Made by a program: the position numbers and the translations under genes
Part shown: in pieces, positions 8,631-17,979 of the stretch
How positions within the stretch are numbered: the stretch's first letter is position 1
How the letters are laid out: the number at the start of each line of letters is the position of its first letter
Origin: Amoebophilaceae bacterium
GTDB taxonomy: Bacteria; Bacteroidota; Bacteroidia; Cytophagales; Amoebophilaceae
Length of the DNA: 23,917 bases
Direction of reading: 5' to 3'
Assembly: GCA_025455725.1 (NCBI GenBank)
Contig: JALOLY010000030.1
Location: forward strand, 1 to 23,917
The notes under the pieces: generated by a model
What the model saw: the letters and a program-made list of their open reading frames with translations, nothing else
What the model was told of the DNA's origin: nothing
Database searches by the model: none

Positions 8631-8748
8631 GGGGCTGACTCTATGAGCGATAAAATAGACTCGTCAAATTGTTCATACTTTTTTTGAATAGCAAAGGTCA
8701 CGGGTTGTGTGCAGTATATTCATGCATTAAAGCGTAGTTTTGTTATCC

Positions 8749-9666
8749 ATGATTCAAGGAAGAGTCGTACGATCTACTGGCGCTTGGTACCAAGTAAAAG
8801 GTGAAGATGGCTCGTACTATGCTTGTCAACTCAGGGGCAAGCTCAGACTCAGCGCCTCCCAGTTTACCAACTTTGTAGTGGTAGGCGACGAAGTGCTCTT
8901 TAAGTCGCTGAAGCTACAGGCAACAGGTGTTATCTACAAAATTATACCTCGTAAGAATTATTTAATACGACAGGCTACTTGCAGGAAATCCCATGGGCAG
9001 CTCCTAGCAGCCAATTTAGATCAGGCGCTCCTTGTTTTGGCTGCTCCTGACGCTCCTACCCAGTTAGATTTTATCGATCATTTTTTAGTGGTGGCAGAAG
9101 CATTCGAGATACCCCCGATGATCGTTTTCAATAAGATCGACTTGTTGAATAAACTACAGCAAGAGGCCCTAGAGTGTGTAAAAGGGGTATACGAAAAGTT
9201 GGGTTACGAGACTTTGGCCATCTCAGCTTATGATCAACTATGCTTGTCTTCTTTTTATCAAGTGTTGTTGGGAAAAGTGTCCCTCTTGTCGGGTCATTCG
9301 GGGGTGGGTAAGTCTACCCTCGTCAATGCCATTTCTCCAGCAGCTAACCAAACCGTGGCTCCCACATCGCCATTTTCCAAATCAGGACAGCACACGACTA
9401 CGTACACGGCTCTGTTTGAAGTAGCTCCCAACACTTTTATCATTGATACACCTGGCATACAAACTCTGGTGCCCTATGCCATCGAAAAACAATCTCTGAG
9501 CCACTACTTTCCGGAAATATGCAGTCGTGCGCCAACCTGTAAATTCTATAATTGTACTCACCTTCACGAGCCAGACTGCGCGGTGATCGAAGCACTAGAA
9601 CAAGGCGAAATTGCTGCCTCTCGCTACAAGAGCTACTCTCGGCTGGCGGATGCCAAACATCCTTAA
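8749..9666 (+). CDS. rsgA: Ribosome small-subunit GTPase RsgA
   Basis: A 305-residue circularly permuted GTPase that assists late 30S maturation. Order seen: N-terminal OB-fold (MIQGRVVRSTGAWYQV), G4 NKIDLL, G5-like SAYD, G1 GHSGVGKST (~180-188), G2-region TTTYTALF, G3 DTPG, then a C-terminal zinc knuckle (CKFYNCTHLHEPDCAV). The frame can be extended to a TTG at 8740, but the ATG at 8749 gives the normal RsgA N-terminus, so I prefer it. TAGTTTTG at 8735-8742 matches a TAnnTTTG element but lies only 6 nt from the ATG and lacks a well-placed -33 partner, so no promoter is called. It shares a 118-bp divergent region with uvrA. Confidence 0.95.
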   Translation: MIQGRVVRSTGAWYQVKGEDGSYYACQLRGKLRLSASQFTNFVVVGDEVLFKSLKLQATGVIYKIIPRKNYLIRQATCRKSHGQLLAANLDQALLVLAAPDAPTQLDFIDHFLVVAEAFEIPPMIVFNKIDLLNKLQQEALECVKGVYEKLGYETLAISAYDQLCLSSFYQVLLGKVSLLSGHSGVGKSTLVNAISPAANQTVAPTSPFSKSGQHTTTYTALFEVAPNTFIIDTPGIQTLVPYAIEKQSLSHYFPEICSRAPTCKFYNCTHLHEPDCAVIEALEQGEIAASRYKSYSRLADAKHP

Positions 9667-9942
9667 TATTCGGGGATATACGATATGTTTGCAATACCTA
9701 TTGTACCGAAATTGCGAGGTTGTCTTTCGGTGGAAACTAAGCGTGATTTTAACCGGGACGCCTAGCCCCTGGTCGGTTGGGTTTGTCATCTGTCACGGTG
9801 ACGTATGTTCTGATCATGTCTGTTTGGAACAACTTTTGCAGGGAGAACTGCGTGTACCCCTGAAGAGTAGTTCGAGGGCATAAAAGTCAAAAAACTAGCC
9901 TAAGGAAAGTTATACACCATTACTCATCATTAGCACAAGACT
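9667..9942. other. Gene-free gap between rsgA and htpG
   Basis: 276 bp. A plus-strand frame (ATG 9685, MFAIPIVPKLRGCL...) stops after 26 codons, and another frame overlapping the rsgA end runs to 9883 without recognisable motifs. The short GTCAC/GTGAC inverted repeat at 9792-9802 is the only symmetry seen. This may be an eroded gene or spacer; nothing definite is supported. Confidence 0.4.
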
Positions 9943-11754
9943 ATGAACGAAAAAGGCACTATCTCTGTCCATACGGAAAATATTTTTCCTATCATCAAAA
10001 AATTCTTGTATTCAGACCAAGAAGTATTTCTGAGAGAGCTCGTTTCTAATGCTGTAGATGCCACGCAGAAGCTCAAGCAATTGGCTGCTATGGGCACGTA
10101 CGAGGGCAACATAGATCAACTCAGGGTTAGAGTAAGCCTTGACGCGCAGAGAAAAACTATCACTATCAGTGACCAAGGCATTGGCATGACCCATGACGAA
10201 ATAAAAAAATATATCAATCAAATTGCCTTCTCTGGCGCCACAGAATTCTTAGAGCAGTACAAAGACCAAAGCCAACAGCAACAGCTTATTGGATTCTTCG
10301 GGCTAGGATTTTATGCTGCTTTCATGGTCGCCGACAAAGTAGATATCATCACTAAGTCTTATCAGAAGGGGGCAGAGGCCATCCACTGGACTTGTGACGG
10401 TACTACCAACTTTGAACTCACCAAAACTGTGAAAAAAGAAGTAGGTACGGACGTAGTACTACACTTGGCTGAAGATGCTCAAGAGTTCCTACAAAAAGAA
10501 AGAATTCAGCAACTCCTAGATAAATACTGTAAGTTCCTCCCTGTAGCTATTGAGTTTAACGGCAAGGTCATTAACAATACAGAACCCATCTGGACGAAAG
10601 CTCCCAGTGAGTTGCACGAGGAGGCGTATCTGGCTTTTTACAAAGAGCTTTATCCTTTTGCCGAAGACCCACTTTTTTGGATTCATCTGAACGTAGACTA
10701 TCCTTTTAACCTGACTGGTATTCTTTATTTTCCTAAGATCACCAATGAGGTTACACAACATCAAGGAAAAATACAGCTTTATGCCAAGCAAGTGTTTATC
10801 ACTAATGAGGTCAAAGGTGTAGTACCCGAATTTTTGATGCTTCTGCACGGGATTATTGACTCACCCGACATTCCACTCAATGTGTCGCGCAGTTCGCTAC
10901 AGGCAGATAGTAATGTTAAGAAGATAAACACCCACATCGCTAAGAAGGTAGCAGATAAGCTGGAGGAGTTGTTCAAACAAGATAGGAAAGTATATGAGGA
11001 GAAGTGGAACAGCATAGCACTTTTCGTCAAGTATGGCATGCTGACCGAAGACAGGTTTTACGAGAAAGCCAAGGACTTTACTTTGCTTAAGAACACAACT
11101 GGGCAATACTTTACGCTGGAAGAATATAAGGCCCAGACGAGAGCTAACCAGACCGACAAGAATCAAAATCTGGTCCTGCTTTATGCAACTGATCCAGAAA
11201 AGCAAGATAAGTATGTCCAATCCTGTAAAAAGGAGGGATATGATGTGTTGGCATTAGACCACCCCATCGATCAGCATTTTGTCAGTTTTTTAGAGCAAAA
11301 GCTCGAAAAAGTAACGCTCAAAGGTGTAGATTCAGACTTTATTGGACATCTCATTGATAAGGGAGAACTTCAAGAAAGCGTACTGACTGTCGCAGAGCAA
11401 GAAAAGCTCCAGGAACTTTATGCCCAAGCAGTTTCTGATAAACGGATCACTTGGGCTGTGGCAACCATGCCCGAAGACGAGCTGCCTGTAATCATTACAA
11501 TCCCTGAGTTCCTGAAGAGGATGCATTACATGACGGGGTCTAGGGAAGTCAACCAGGCATCACTTCCTTTACATGCTACTATCAATACCAATCATCCGTT
11601 AGCCCTCAAGCTGTTGCGAGGTGAGCGAGAAGAGCAGCAACTAAAACTGGCCCGACAGGCTTATAGCTTGGCTTTGCTAGCGCAGGATATGCTACGCGGT
11701 GCTGTCTTGACTGACTTTATGCAAAGCAGCATCGATACGCTGTTAACTATCTGA
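9943..11754 (+). CDS. htpG: Hsp90-family chaperone HtpG
   Basis: A 603-residue Hsp90 homologue. The N-terminal GHKL ATPase shows the catalytic Glu and Mg-binding Asn helix in LRELVSNAVDA (~31-41), the ATP-binding Asp loop SDQGIGMT (~76-83), and the lid-end glycine motif GFFGLGFYAAF (~117-127). The middle domain contains LNVSRSSLQ with the arginine that contacts the gamma phosphate. The C-terminal region has TINTNHPLALKLL, a recognisable dimerisation-domain motif. It lacks the charged linker of eukaryotic Hsp90, as expected. It is intact and slightly shorter than E. coli HtpG. No promoter was assigned with confidence. Confidence 0.97.
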   Translation: MNEKGTISVHTENIFPIIKKFLYSDQEVFLRELVSNAVDATQKLKQLAAMGTYEGNIDQLRVRVSLDAQRKTITISDQGIGMTHDEIKKYINQIAFSGATEFLEQYKDQSQQQQLIGFFGLGFYAAFMVADKVDIITKSYQKGAEAIHWTCDGTTNFELTKTVKKEVGTDVVLHLAEDAQEFLQKERIQQLLDKYCKFLPVAIEFNGKVINNTEPIWTKAPSELHEEAYLAFYKELYPFAEDPLFWIHLNVDYPFNLTGILYFPKITNEVTQHQGKIQLYAKQVFITNEVKGVVPEFLMLLHGIIDSPDIPLNVSRSSLQADSNVKKINTHIAKKVADKLEELFKQDRKVYEEKWNSIALFVKYGMLTEDRFYEKAKDFTLLKNTTGQYFTLEEYKAQTRANQTDKNQNLVLLYATDPEKQDKYVQSCKKEGYDVLALDHPIDQHFVSFLEQKLEKVTLKGVDSDFIGHLIDKGELQESVLTVAEQEKLQELYAQAVSDKRITWAVATMPEDELPVIITIPEFLKRMHYMTGSREVNQASLPLHATINTNHPLALKLLRGEREEQQLKLARQAYSLALLAQDMLRGAVLTDFMQSSIDTLLTI

Positions 11755-11861
11755 AGCGTGGTAAGCAGCTCGAAAAGTCTATTGATGCGCTCAAATAGCT
11801 TGACTCTGCAAGCCGTTCTTGCGATATAGGGTATACAAGGGTAGTCTAAAGTTTTGCGTAG

Positions 11862-14800
11862 ATGGGTGGCCATTCCTTACCGATAGATGTTGTCATATTT
11901 GTAGTCTTTTTGCTCATTAACGTTGTCGTAGGGTGGAAATACAGAGGCAGGAGCCAGTCATTTAGAGAATATGCTGTCGGGGATAAAAAATTCTCCACGG
12001 CTACGCTGACTGCAACTATTGTGGCTACGTGGACGGGGGGCAATATTTTATTCAATGCTCTGGAGCGAACGTATGTTACTGGACTTTATTATGTAATACC
12101 CTCAGTATTGGGTGACTTTGTGTGCTTGTTAGTTACTGGATACGTGCTAGGGCCCCGCATGGGCAGGTTTTTGAACAACGTTTCGGTACCCGAGTCACTC
12201 GGAAAGCTGTATGGGAGACATGTACAAGCCATTGCAGGGATCGGCACTGTGTTGGGTTCGGTAGGTTACATAGCCATACAGTTTAGGGTGATCTATCGAA
12301 TCGTATCGATTTATTGGACCGTTGATAGTGTACATAATGTCGCCGGTATTGTTTTCGGAAAGGAATGGCTCACCATCATTGTTGCCTCTGTTGTTATCCT
12401 CTATGCTACTTCTGGTGGAGTTAGGGCTGTCACCTTCACAGACGTCATACAGTTCCTGACCTTTGGTACTTTGTTTCCTGTGCTGGCTTTGGTAGTCTGG
12501 AGTAGCCTCAAAGAACCTAGTGAGCAAGTGGTGCAATTACTCACCCATCACCCTAATTTTAGTCTTCAGAAAGTTTTTAGGTGGTCTCCGGCGCTCAAAG
12601 AATCTATCGTCTTTATGATTTATGTGGTGACACCAGGCCTTGCCCCAGAACTTTTTCAACGCATGGCCATGGCACGTGACCTCACGCAAGTAAAAAACAC
12701 TATTGGCTATGCGGCAATCATATGTCAAGTAGTCAAACTGTGTATTATGTGGATTGCCATCCTGCTTCTAGCTGATCAGCCTGGGCTCGAGTCTAGCAAG
12801 CTGGTGCAGTACATGGTCAGCACTTACACCTACCCAGGCCTCAGGGGTTTCCTGTGTATCGGGGGCATTGCCATGGCCATGTCTACGGCAGACTCTCTGC
12901 TCAATTCTTGTGCTGTAATCATCACCAATGATATTCTTCTACCACTCAAAATTAGCCAGGAACGTTCGCTCCATACTACTAGATGGGCTACGGTGCTCTT
13001 GGGGTGCTTGTCTGTGGTGGTAGCACTAAGGGTGGAAGATTTTTTAACCATACTTTTGGGCTTTTCCAATTTCTACACGCCTATTGTTGTCATGCCGATG
13101 TTATTGGCTGTCTTTGGCTTTGAAACAAGCCGAAGAGTCGTGCTCATGGCCATGGGAGCGGGAGCAGCCACAGCTGCTGCATGCCTCCTTTACTTTCAAA
13201 GTGTGGATAGTTTCTTCCCGGGTATGTTGGTTAATCTTGCAGCCATGATGGGAGCACACTACTTACTTGGCGAGCAAGGCGGTTGGGGGCATAATCCTCT
13301 TCCCATATCCTATCATACGAAACCGTTTAGTAGTCAATGGAAGGATTGGCAACAGACGATCAGACGGTTTCGACTTACGCTTTACTTGGAGAAGCGTTTG
13401 CCTAAGCAAGATCAGGCATATCTCTTATTGGCGTTCTATATCTTTACCACTACTTACACGTCTTTGTATTCTTTGCCCAAAGAAGTTTCCCTACAATACC
13501 CAAGCCTTTACAAGGGGTTATACTATTCTGTCACATTAGTCACTACCCTGTTTTTAGCATTCCCGATTTGGCCACAGAGGTTACGGGCTAAACGTTTACT
13601 TATGTGGGTGTGGCCTTCCAGTATCTTTTATACCCTATTTTTTGTAGGATTTATGCTGACCATCCTTAGTGGCTTTGCGTTGCCACAATTGATGCTTTTG
13701 ATGCTCAACCTTGTAATGACCATCCTATTCCTTAGTGGCCCCATGGCCATCGTTATGTTTATTGCCGGGAGCTTTTTGTCGATACTCTTATTCAAGCAAT
13801 ACACAGGTCTCGTGAGCCTGCCAGGTAGTCTAAGTACCCTACAATTTAGATTTGGCTATGTACTTCTGCTCTTTAGCACTTCTTTGATTGCACTTTTTAA
13901 ACATCAACAAGCCTATATGGGGCTGGAAGAACGTAATACACTACTCCAAGCTACCCAAGAGGAAACTAGCCAATCTCTTTTGCAAGCATTGCAACACCGA
14001 GAACAATTGGCCCTAGAAATGCGCGAAGAAAGTACCCAGCTCTTTCATCATGTGTGCGAGATTAGTGAAAAGCTTGAGCAAGAGACAAAACAATTACAAG
14101 ACGTACAAGCCATTATAACTGCCCGTGAGACTTTAAGAAAAGCTAGTACGAAACTTAAATCTGCAGCTACCTATTTTGACCAACTTATTTATAAAGTCAA
14201 AGACCACATACGATTGCGTGTAAGCACTGTATTGCTTCAAGAACTACTACAAGGAGCTATAAAAGATTTAAAACGAAAAAAAGATCCACTGTATAACACG
14301 AAAATTGTCGTCAAACAGTACACGCAACAAAAAGAGCTTCAGTGCGATGTGGAAACTGTTCAACAACTCTTGGTAGACGGCATGAGTTATGCGCAGCAAT
14401 ATGCCCAAGACACACAGCCTATTTTTCTAAGTATCTCAGATACAACATTAGGCTACCCCATCACTACAATACAAGGATATATCAAAAAAGTAGAGGCTTT
14501 ACATATTACTATTACATCTCACCATACACGTTCAATACCCCTGGATCTGTATATGGGGGAAGTAACTAATACCGGCCTGAACGTATCTAAATTAAACACC
14601 ATATTGCCGCTTGCACGCAACCAACGTATTGTAGAGGAACATTACGGTGCCACCGAGTTCGTGGAAGATACTCAGGGTGATACACAGATTTATATCATCC
14701 CGTTACGCCTCAGAGAGGTACGACCGGCAACAATGGACCTACCAGCAATGGATATCAGTACTTCAATAGCTTCCTTGCGCACAAGAGGCCACAGGCAAGA

Positions 14801-15371
14801 ATTAGAGATGTTAGAAATGCTTAAAATGTATCCCGAAATTGACATGGCAACGGTCAAGAAAGCTATTCAGCTTATTAAAGAGCATCATGCAGGTGTCAAG
14901 AGAAAGTCAGGCGAGCCTTTTTATTTACATCCTATTGCTGTGGCCCAGATACTATTGCATTACACGCAAGACCAAGATACTATTATTGCAGCATTGCTCC
15001 ACGATACCGTAGAAGATACTCCTCTCTCTTTAGCACAAATAGGAGGAATGTTTAATGAGTCTGTGCAACACATTGTAGATGGGGTGACTCACTTGGAAAG
15101 CAATGTGAAAACACAAAAAAGGGTATCTCTGTCTGCCCATGAGAATATTCAGAAACTGCTGGATGTCAACGACAACCGGGTGCTTTACGTCAAGCTAGCA
15201 GACCGTCTACATAATATGCGCACTATTGAGGGACACACTTCTGTAGATAAACAGAAAAAAATAGCTAGCGAAACGTTACAATTCTTTGTACCTATTGCCC
15301 GGTACCTAAGGCTACACCCTCTCGAAAAAGAATTGAAACAACTTGCTTCTCAAGTGATGCACAAACCGTAG
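11862..15371 (+). CDS. SLC5-type symporter / degenerate kinase / SpoT hydrolase fusion
   Basis: One 1169-residue frame joins several modules. Residues ~1-475 are a sodium/solute symporter (SLC5) fold with about 13 membrane spans and ATIVATWTGGN near 52-62. Residues ~517-680 hold a second block of about six hydrophobic spans. Residues ~683-765 are a charged coiled coil leading into a histidine-kinase-like region; RIVEEHYGATEFVEDTQGD (~920-940) resembles the end of a HATPase domain, but the N-box and glycine lid are degraded, so ATP binding is doubtful. Residues ~1005-1165 are a (p)ppGpp hydrolase domain with LHPIAVA, LLHDTVEDT (HD at 1047-1048) and VKLADRLHNMRT. It ends before any alarmone synthetase domain. 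The layout resembles CbrA-type sensors (SLC5 plus kinase) with the output replaced by an alarmone hydrolase. It may couple uptake or sensing of a solute to alarmone breakdown (inference). The start at 11862 fits the first span. Confidence 0.85.
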   Translation: MGGHSLPIDVVIFVVFLLINVVVGWKYRGRSQSFREYAVGDKKFSTATLTATIVATWTGGNILFNALERTYVTGLYYVIPSVLGDFVCLLVTGYVLGPRMGRFLNNVSVPESLGKLYGRHVQAIAGIGTVLGSVGYIAIQFRVIYRIVSIYWTVDSVHNVAGIVFGKEWLTIIVASVVILYATSGGVRAVTFTDVIQFLTFGTLFPVLALVVWSSLKEPSEQVVQLLTHHPNFSLQKVFRWSPALKESIVFMIYVVTPGLAPELFQRMAMARDLTQVKNTIGYAAIICQVVKLCIMWIAILLLADQPGLESSKLVQYMVSTYTYPGLRGFLCIGGIAMAMSTADSLLNSCAVIITNDILLPLKISQERSLHTTRWATVLLGCLSVVVALRVEDFLTILLGFSNFYTPIVVMPMLLAVFGFETSRRVVLMAMGAGAATAAACLLYFQSVDSFFPGMLVNLAAMMGAHYLLGEQGGWGHNPLPISYHTKPFSSQWKDWQQTIRRFRLTLYLEKRLPKQDQAYLLLAFYIFTTTYTSLYSLPKEVSLQYPSLYKGLYYSVTLVTTLFLAFPIWPQRLRAKRLLMWVWPSSIFYTLFFVGFMLTILSGFALPQLMLLMLNLVMTILFLSGPMAIVMFIAGSFLSILLFKQYTGLVSLPGSLSTLQFRFGYVLLLFSTSLIALFKHQQAYMGLEERNTLLQATQEETSQSLLQALQHREQLALEMREESTQLFHHVCEISEKLEQETKQLQDVQAIITARETLRKASTKLKSAATYFDQLIYKVKDHIRLRVSTVLLQELLQGAIKDLKRKKDPLYNTKIVVKQYTQQKELQCDVETVQQLLVDGMSYAQQYAQDTQPIFLSISDTTLGYPITTIQGYIKKVEALHITITSHHTRSIPLDLYMGEVTNTGLNVSKLNTILPLARNQRIVEEHYGATEFVEDTQGDTQIYIIPLRLREVRPATMDLPAMDISTSIASLRTRGHRQELEMLEMLKMYPEIDMATVKKAIQLIKEHHAGVKRKSGEPFYLHPIAVAQILLHYTQDQDTIIAALLHDTVEDTPLSLAQIGGMFNESVQHIVDGVTHLESNVKTQKRVSLSAHENIQKLLDVNDNRVLYVKLADRLHNMRTIEGHTSVDKQKKIASETLQFFVPIARYLRLHPLEKELKQLASQVMHKP

Positions 15372-15425
15372 TACTATACGCAAGTAGGCTCTAAGAAGGA
15401 TAAAGAGCAGCAGCGATACTACTAC
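15368..15425. terminator. Nested hairpin over convergent stops
   Basis: Outer arms 15368-15381 and 15413-15425 pair with one mismatch and one bulge; inner arms GCTCT (15388-15392) and AGAGC (15404-15408) pair perfectly. The structure covers both facing stop codons (15369-15371 plus, 15422-15424 minus), where a bidirectional terminator would be expected. There is no T-tract. Confidence 0.35.
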
Positions 15426-16029
15426 TCTTGTAGATCGTTGATCGAAGGTATACTCAAAGATCTTGTCAAGAAAGTAACTGGTATCTCAAAAGTGTTTTTC
15501 AGTTCGTACGCTATTTTATCATGAGATTTATGCACGATAGCCGAATCGAATTTACCCACATTTTTTTGATATAATCTGAGTGTGTCAATATAGCTTTGCT
15601 CATGTAAGTTGCAGCAGATAAAGTCACAAATGTATTTATTTTCACAAGCTGGTATATGTTCTGTCAATAAGACGATTTTTACATCGTAAGCGGATAATTT
15701 CTTAAATACACATTTCATTACCGGGACACTTGCTTTTCCTGGTACTAGAAGAAATACGGCGCTTTTTCGGGGGCTAAGCGATTTTTTTGAGTCGCTATGG
15801 TAGTGTTGAGTAAGTCTGCTATCTCTTCAATATTGCGCCCCACTAGCGTATTACTTTTTATGGGCACCCTGTAGAGGTCTTCCAACATCAATGAAAATTC
15901 ATAAAGTGATAGTGCTTTTGCTTGAAATGGTATTACGAAGGCATAATTTTTAATAATGAAGTGTAGGTCATGATACGGACTTTTACCAAAGTCAGGTCCT
16001 TTACATGATGTAAATAATGATTCAGACAT
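15422..16029 (-). pseudogene. Carrier-protein plus truncated thioesterase remnant, frameshifted
   Basis: Two frames (from the ATG at 16029 and, beyond the G5 run at 15769-15773, to 15422) join into about 202 residues if one G is added. The first ~80 residues align without gaps to a carrier-protein pattern: KALSLYEFSLMLEDLYRVPI against DSLxxxELxxxLExxFxVxI, then NIEEIADLLN for the last helix. The phosphopantetheine serine position is Ala (codon 15913-15915). The second half, from SAVFLLVPGKASVP (~residue 90), follows a thioesterase pattern: a late YIDTLRLYQ and IVHKSHDKIAYEL where GxSxG plus GxxAyEL is expected. The Ser is kept but both Gly are lost. It ends before the catalytic Asp/His region. 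I infer the tail of an NRPS/PKS-type enzyme, probably non-functional; a different fold is possible. It lies 25 nt after the AsnB-like gene. Confidence 0.45.
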
Positions 16030-16054
16030 GGTGATAGTAAATGCGCGGTAATAT

Positions 16055-17948
16055 TTATTGGTAAGTCGGAAGTTGGTAAGGTTTTCTAGCTATGAACATA
16101 TCGTATAGTAGCGATGTACTGAGTACAAACATGATCGCTCTTTCTGCTAATATTTCTGCTTGTCCCCTAAAGTGATTGTGCTTTAATCTTTGTATAATGC
16201 AATGCTTTGTATAGACTCGAAGGAGAATATGTTGGTCTCCTGAATGGAACGCTTGCTCAAAAAAAGTCAAAAATTCTGGGCGTTTCTTAGCCCAGAAAGG
16301 CCTCAACACAGGGGCTGTATATCCGTGTTTAGGTCTGCGTAGTATTTCTGGGGGAAGCATATCCTTAAAAGCTAGCCTCAGTAGATTTTTGTCTACCATA
16401 CCAAATAAGTGATGATGATTAGGAAGAGATAGTGCGTAATCCACTACGTACCGGTCCAAAAAGGGGAGCCTTCCTTCTAAAGAATGAGCCATTTCCATCT
16501 TCCCACCTAAGTATTGCAATAAATAAGTGGGTAAAGTTGTTTTCATAAATTCCAATCTATTTTGGTCTATGGGAGTTAATCCTAATACTTCGCTGCGAGA
16601 CATGTTCTCTGAATAAACAGCTCTAACGTTTGAGCGAGGAGGCATTGATGCAAGAAAATCTTCAGAAAAAATTTTTCTTCCGAGCTGTGTGGTTCGATAG
16701 CACCAAATCAAAGCCTTTTTTGGCTGTTTCGCGTTGTTCAATGATCTTGCGATAATAATAAGCCCGTTTTTCGTCCCAATCATTTTGTGATTTAATCGTC
16801 TTGTAGCAGGGGTAACCTAAGAATAATTCATCTGCTCCTTCGCCTGTCAGGACAGCTTTCACGTAGTTGCTCGCCTTTTGTGCAAGTAGGTATCGTCCTA
16901 CTCCGTCCATGGACTGTGTTAAATATTCACCATAAAAGAGCGTTTTCGGAAGATTGAGGGTTAAATCAAGATTACTGACGCTTACTTCATGGTGATCGGT
17001 TCCGAGATAGGATGCTACTTGTCTACTATAGTAAGATTCATCATAGTCTACATCTTCAGAGCATAATGAAAAAGTTGTTACAGGCTTGGAAGTATAGTGT
17101 TGCATTACAGCACAAATAATAGGTGAATCCAATCCTCCTGATAAAAATGTGCCGATCTCAAAATCGGTCTTCATGCGTTTTTGAATAGCGCTTTCTAAAA
17201 GGATTTTTACTTTTTGAGCCGCTGTAGGTATATCTTCTTGCGGTATGTCAGTTAAAGCTGATGATAAAACAGGCCTCCAGTATATTTTTTTATCAATAAT
17301 TCCTTGTTTGATGATCAGATAACTGCCAGGAGGTAAGATCTCTATCTCTTTTACAAAAGTTTGCTTTGAGGAATCTGCACGCATCATTTGTTGATAGACG
17401 GTAGTGTGATTTAATGATGCTTGTACATGTGGATGGCATAGTAATGCCTTTATTTCGGATGCGAAAAATAAAATGCCTTTTTGAATAGCATAATATAGAG
17501 GCTTCGTGCCTAGACGATCACGTACGATAAAAGTCTCTTCACTACGACCATCATGAATAACAAAAGCAAATTCTCCGTTTAAATGTTCTAAGCAGCTGAT
17601 TCCTTGATCCTCATATAATTTTAGCAACACTTCAGTATCGGTGCGAGAACGGAAGTGTACTCCTTGTGCCTTTAGCCTACTTTTATGTATATCGTATCCG
17701 TAAATTTCTCCATTGTACACTACCGTGATGGGATAATTGGAAGAATGCATGGGCTGAATACCATTAACATCGTCTACTAGGGCTAGTCTGGAAAATGCAA
17801 AACCGATTTTAGATTTGTGATTTATGTATATGCGCTGGTCATCTGGTCCTCTATGCAAAAGCATACGATTCATGAGTGCCAAATGAGTCTCACAAATTCT
17901 GTAAGATGAGTGCTTATCTAGTACAACCAAGCCAGCAAATCCACACAT
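16055..17948 (-). pseudogene. AsnB-like glutamine-dependent amidotransferase, frameshifted
   Basis: Asparagine synthetase (glutamine-hydrolysing) family. The N-terminal Ntn amidohydrolase has MCGFAG with Cys2 as nucleophile, NGEIYGYD and RDRLGTKPLYY. The synthetase domain has the PP-loop FLSGGLDS (~265-272) and TGEGADELFLGYP. The C-terminal part continues in another frame with ASMPPRSNVRAVYSENMSRSEVL in two pieces and LEGRLPFLDR. The frames overlap at 16662-16783; removing one A from the A6 run (16716-16721) or one base from the A5T6 run (16666-16676) restores about 630 aa, normal for the family. Members make Asn or amidate/condense other carboxylates in natural-product pathways. Cluster context favours the latter (inference). 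A perfect palindrome TTTCTTTAAAGAAA (17953-17966) sits just before the ATG. Confidence 0.8.
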
Positions 17949-17979
17949 TGAGTTTCTTTAAAGAAAAAGGATATACTTT

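Noticed and set aside
8735..8742. Exact TAnnTTTG match just before rsgA.
   Set aside because: It sits 6 nt from the start codon and has no -33 element at the right distance.
8785..8799. 15-bp identical string (TGGTACCAAGTAAAA) in rsgA and again at 20963-20977 near the MATE 3' end.
   Set aside because: Both copies lie inside coding sequence, in different reading contexts, with no similarity beyond the string; best taken as coincidence.
9611..9883. 90-codon plus-strand frame overlapping the rsgA 3' end.
   Set aside because: More than half of its first part is an alternative frame of rsgA and the remainder has no motif; treated as spacer.
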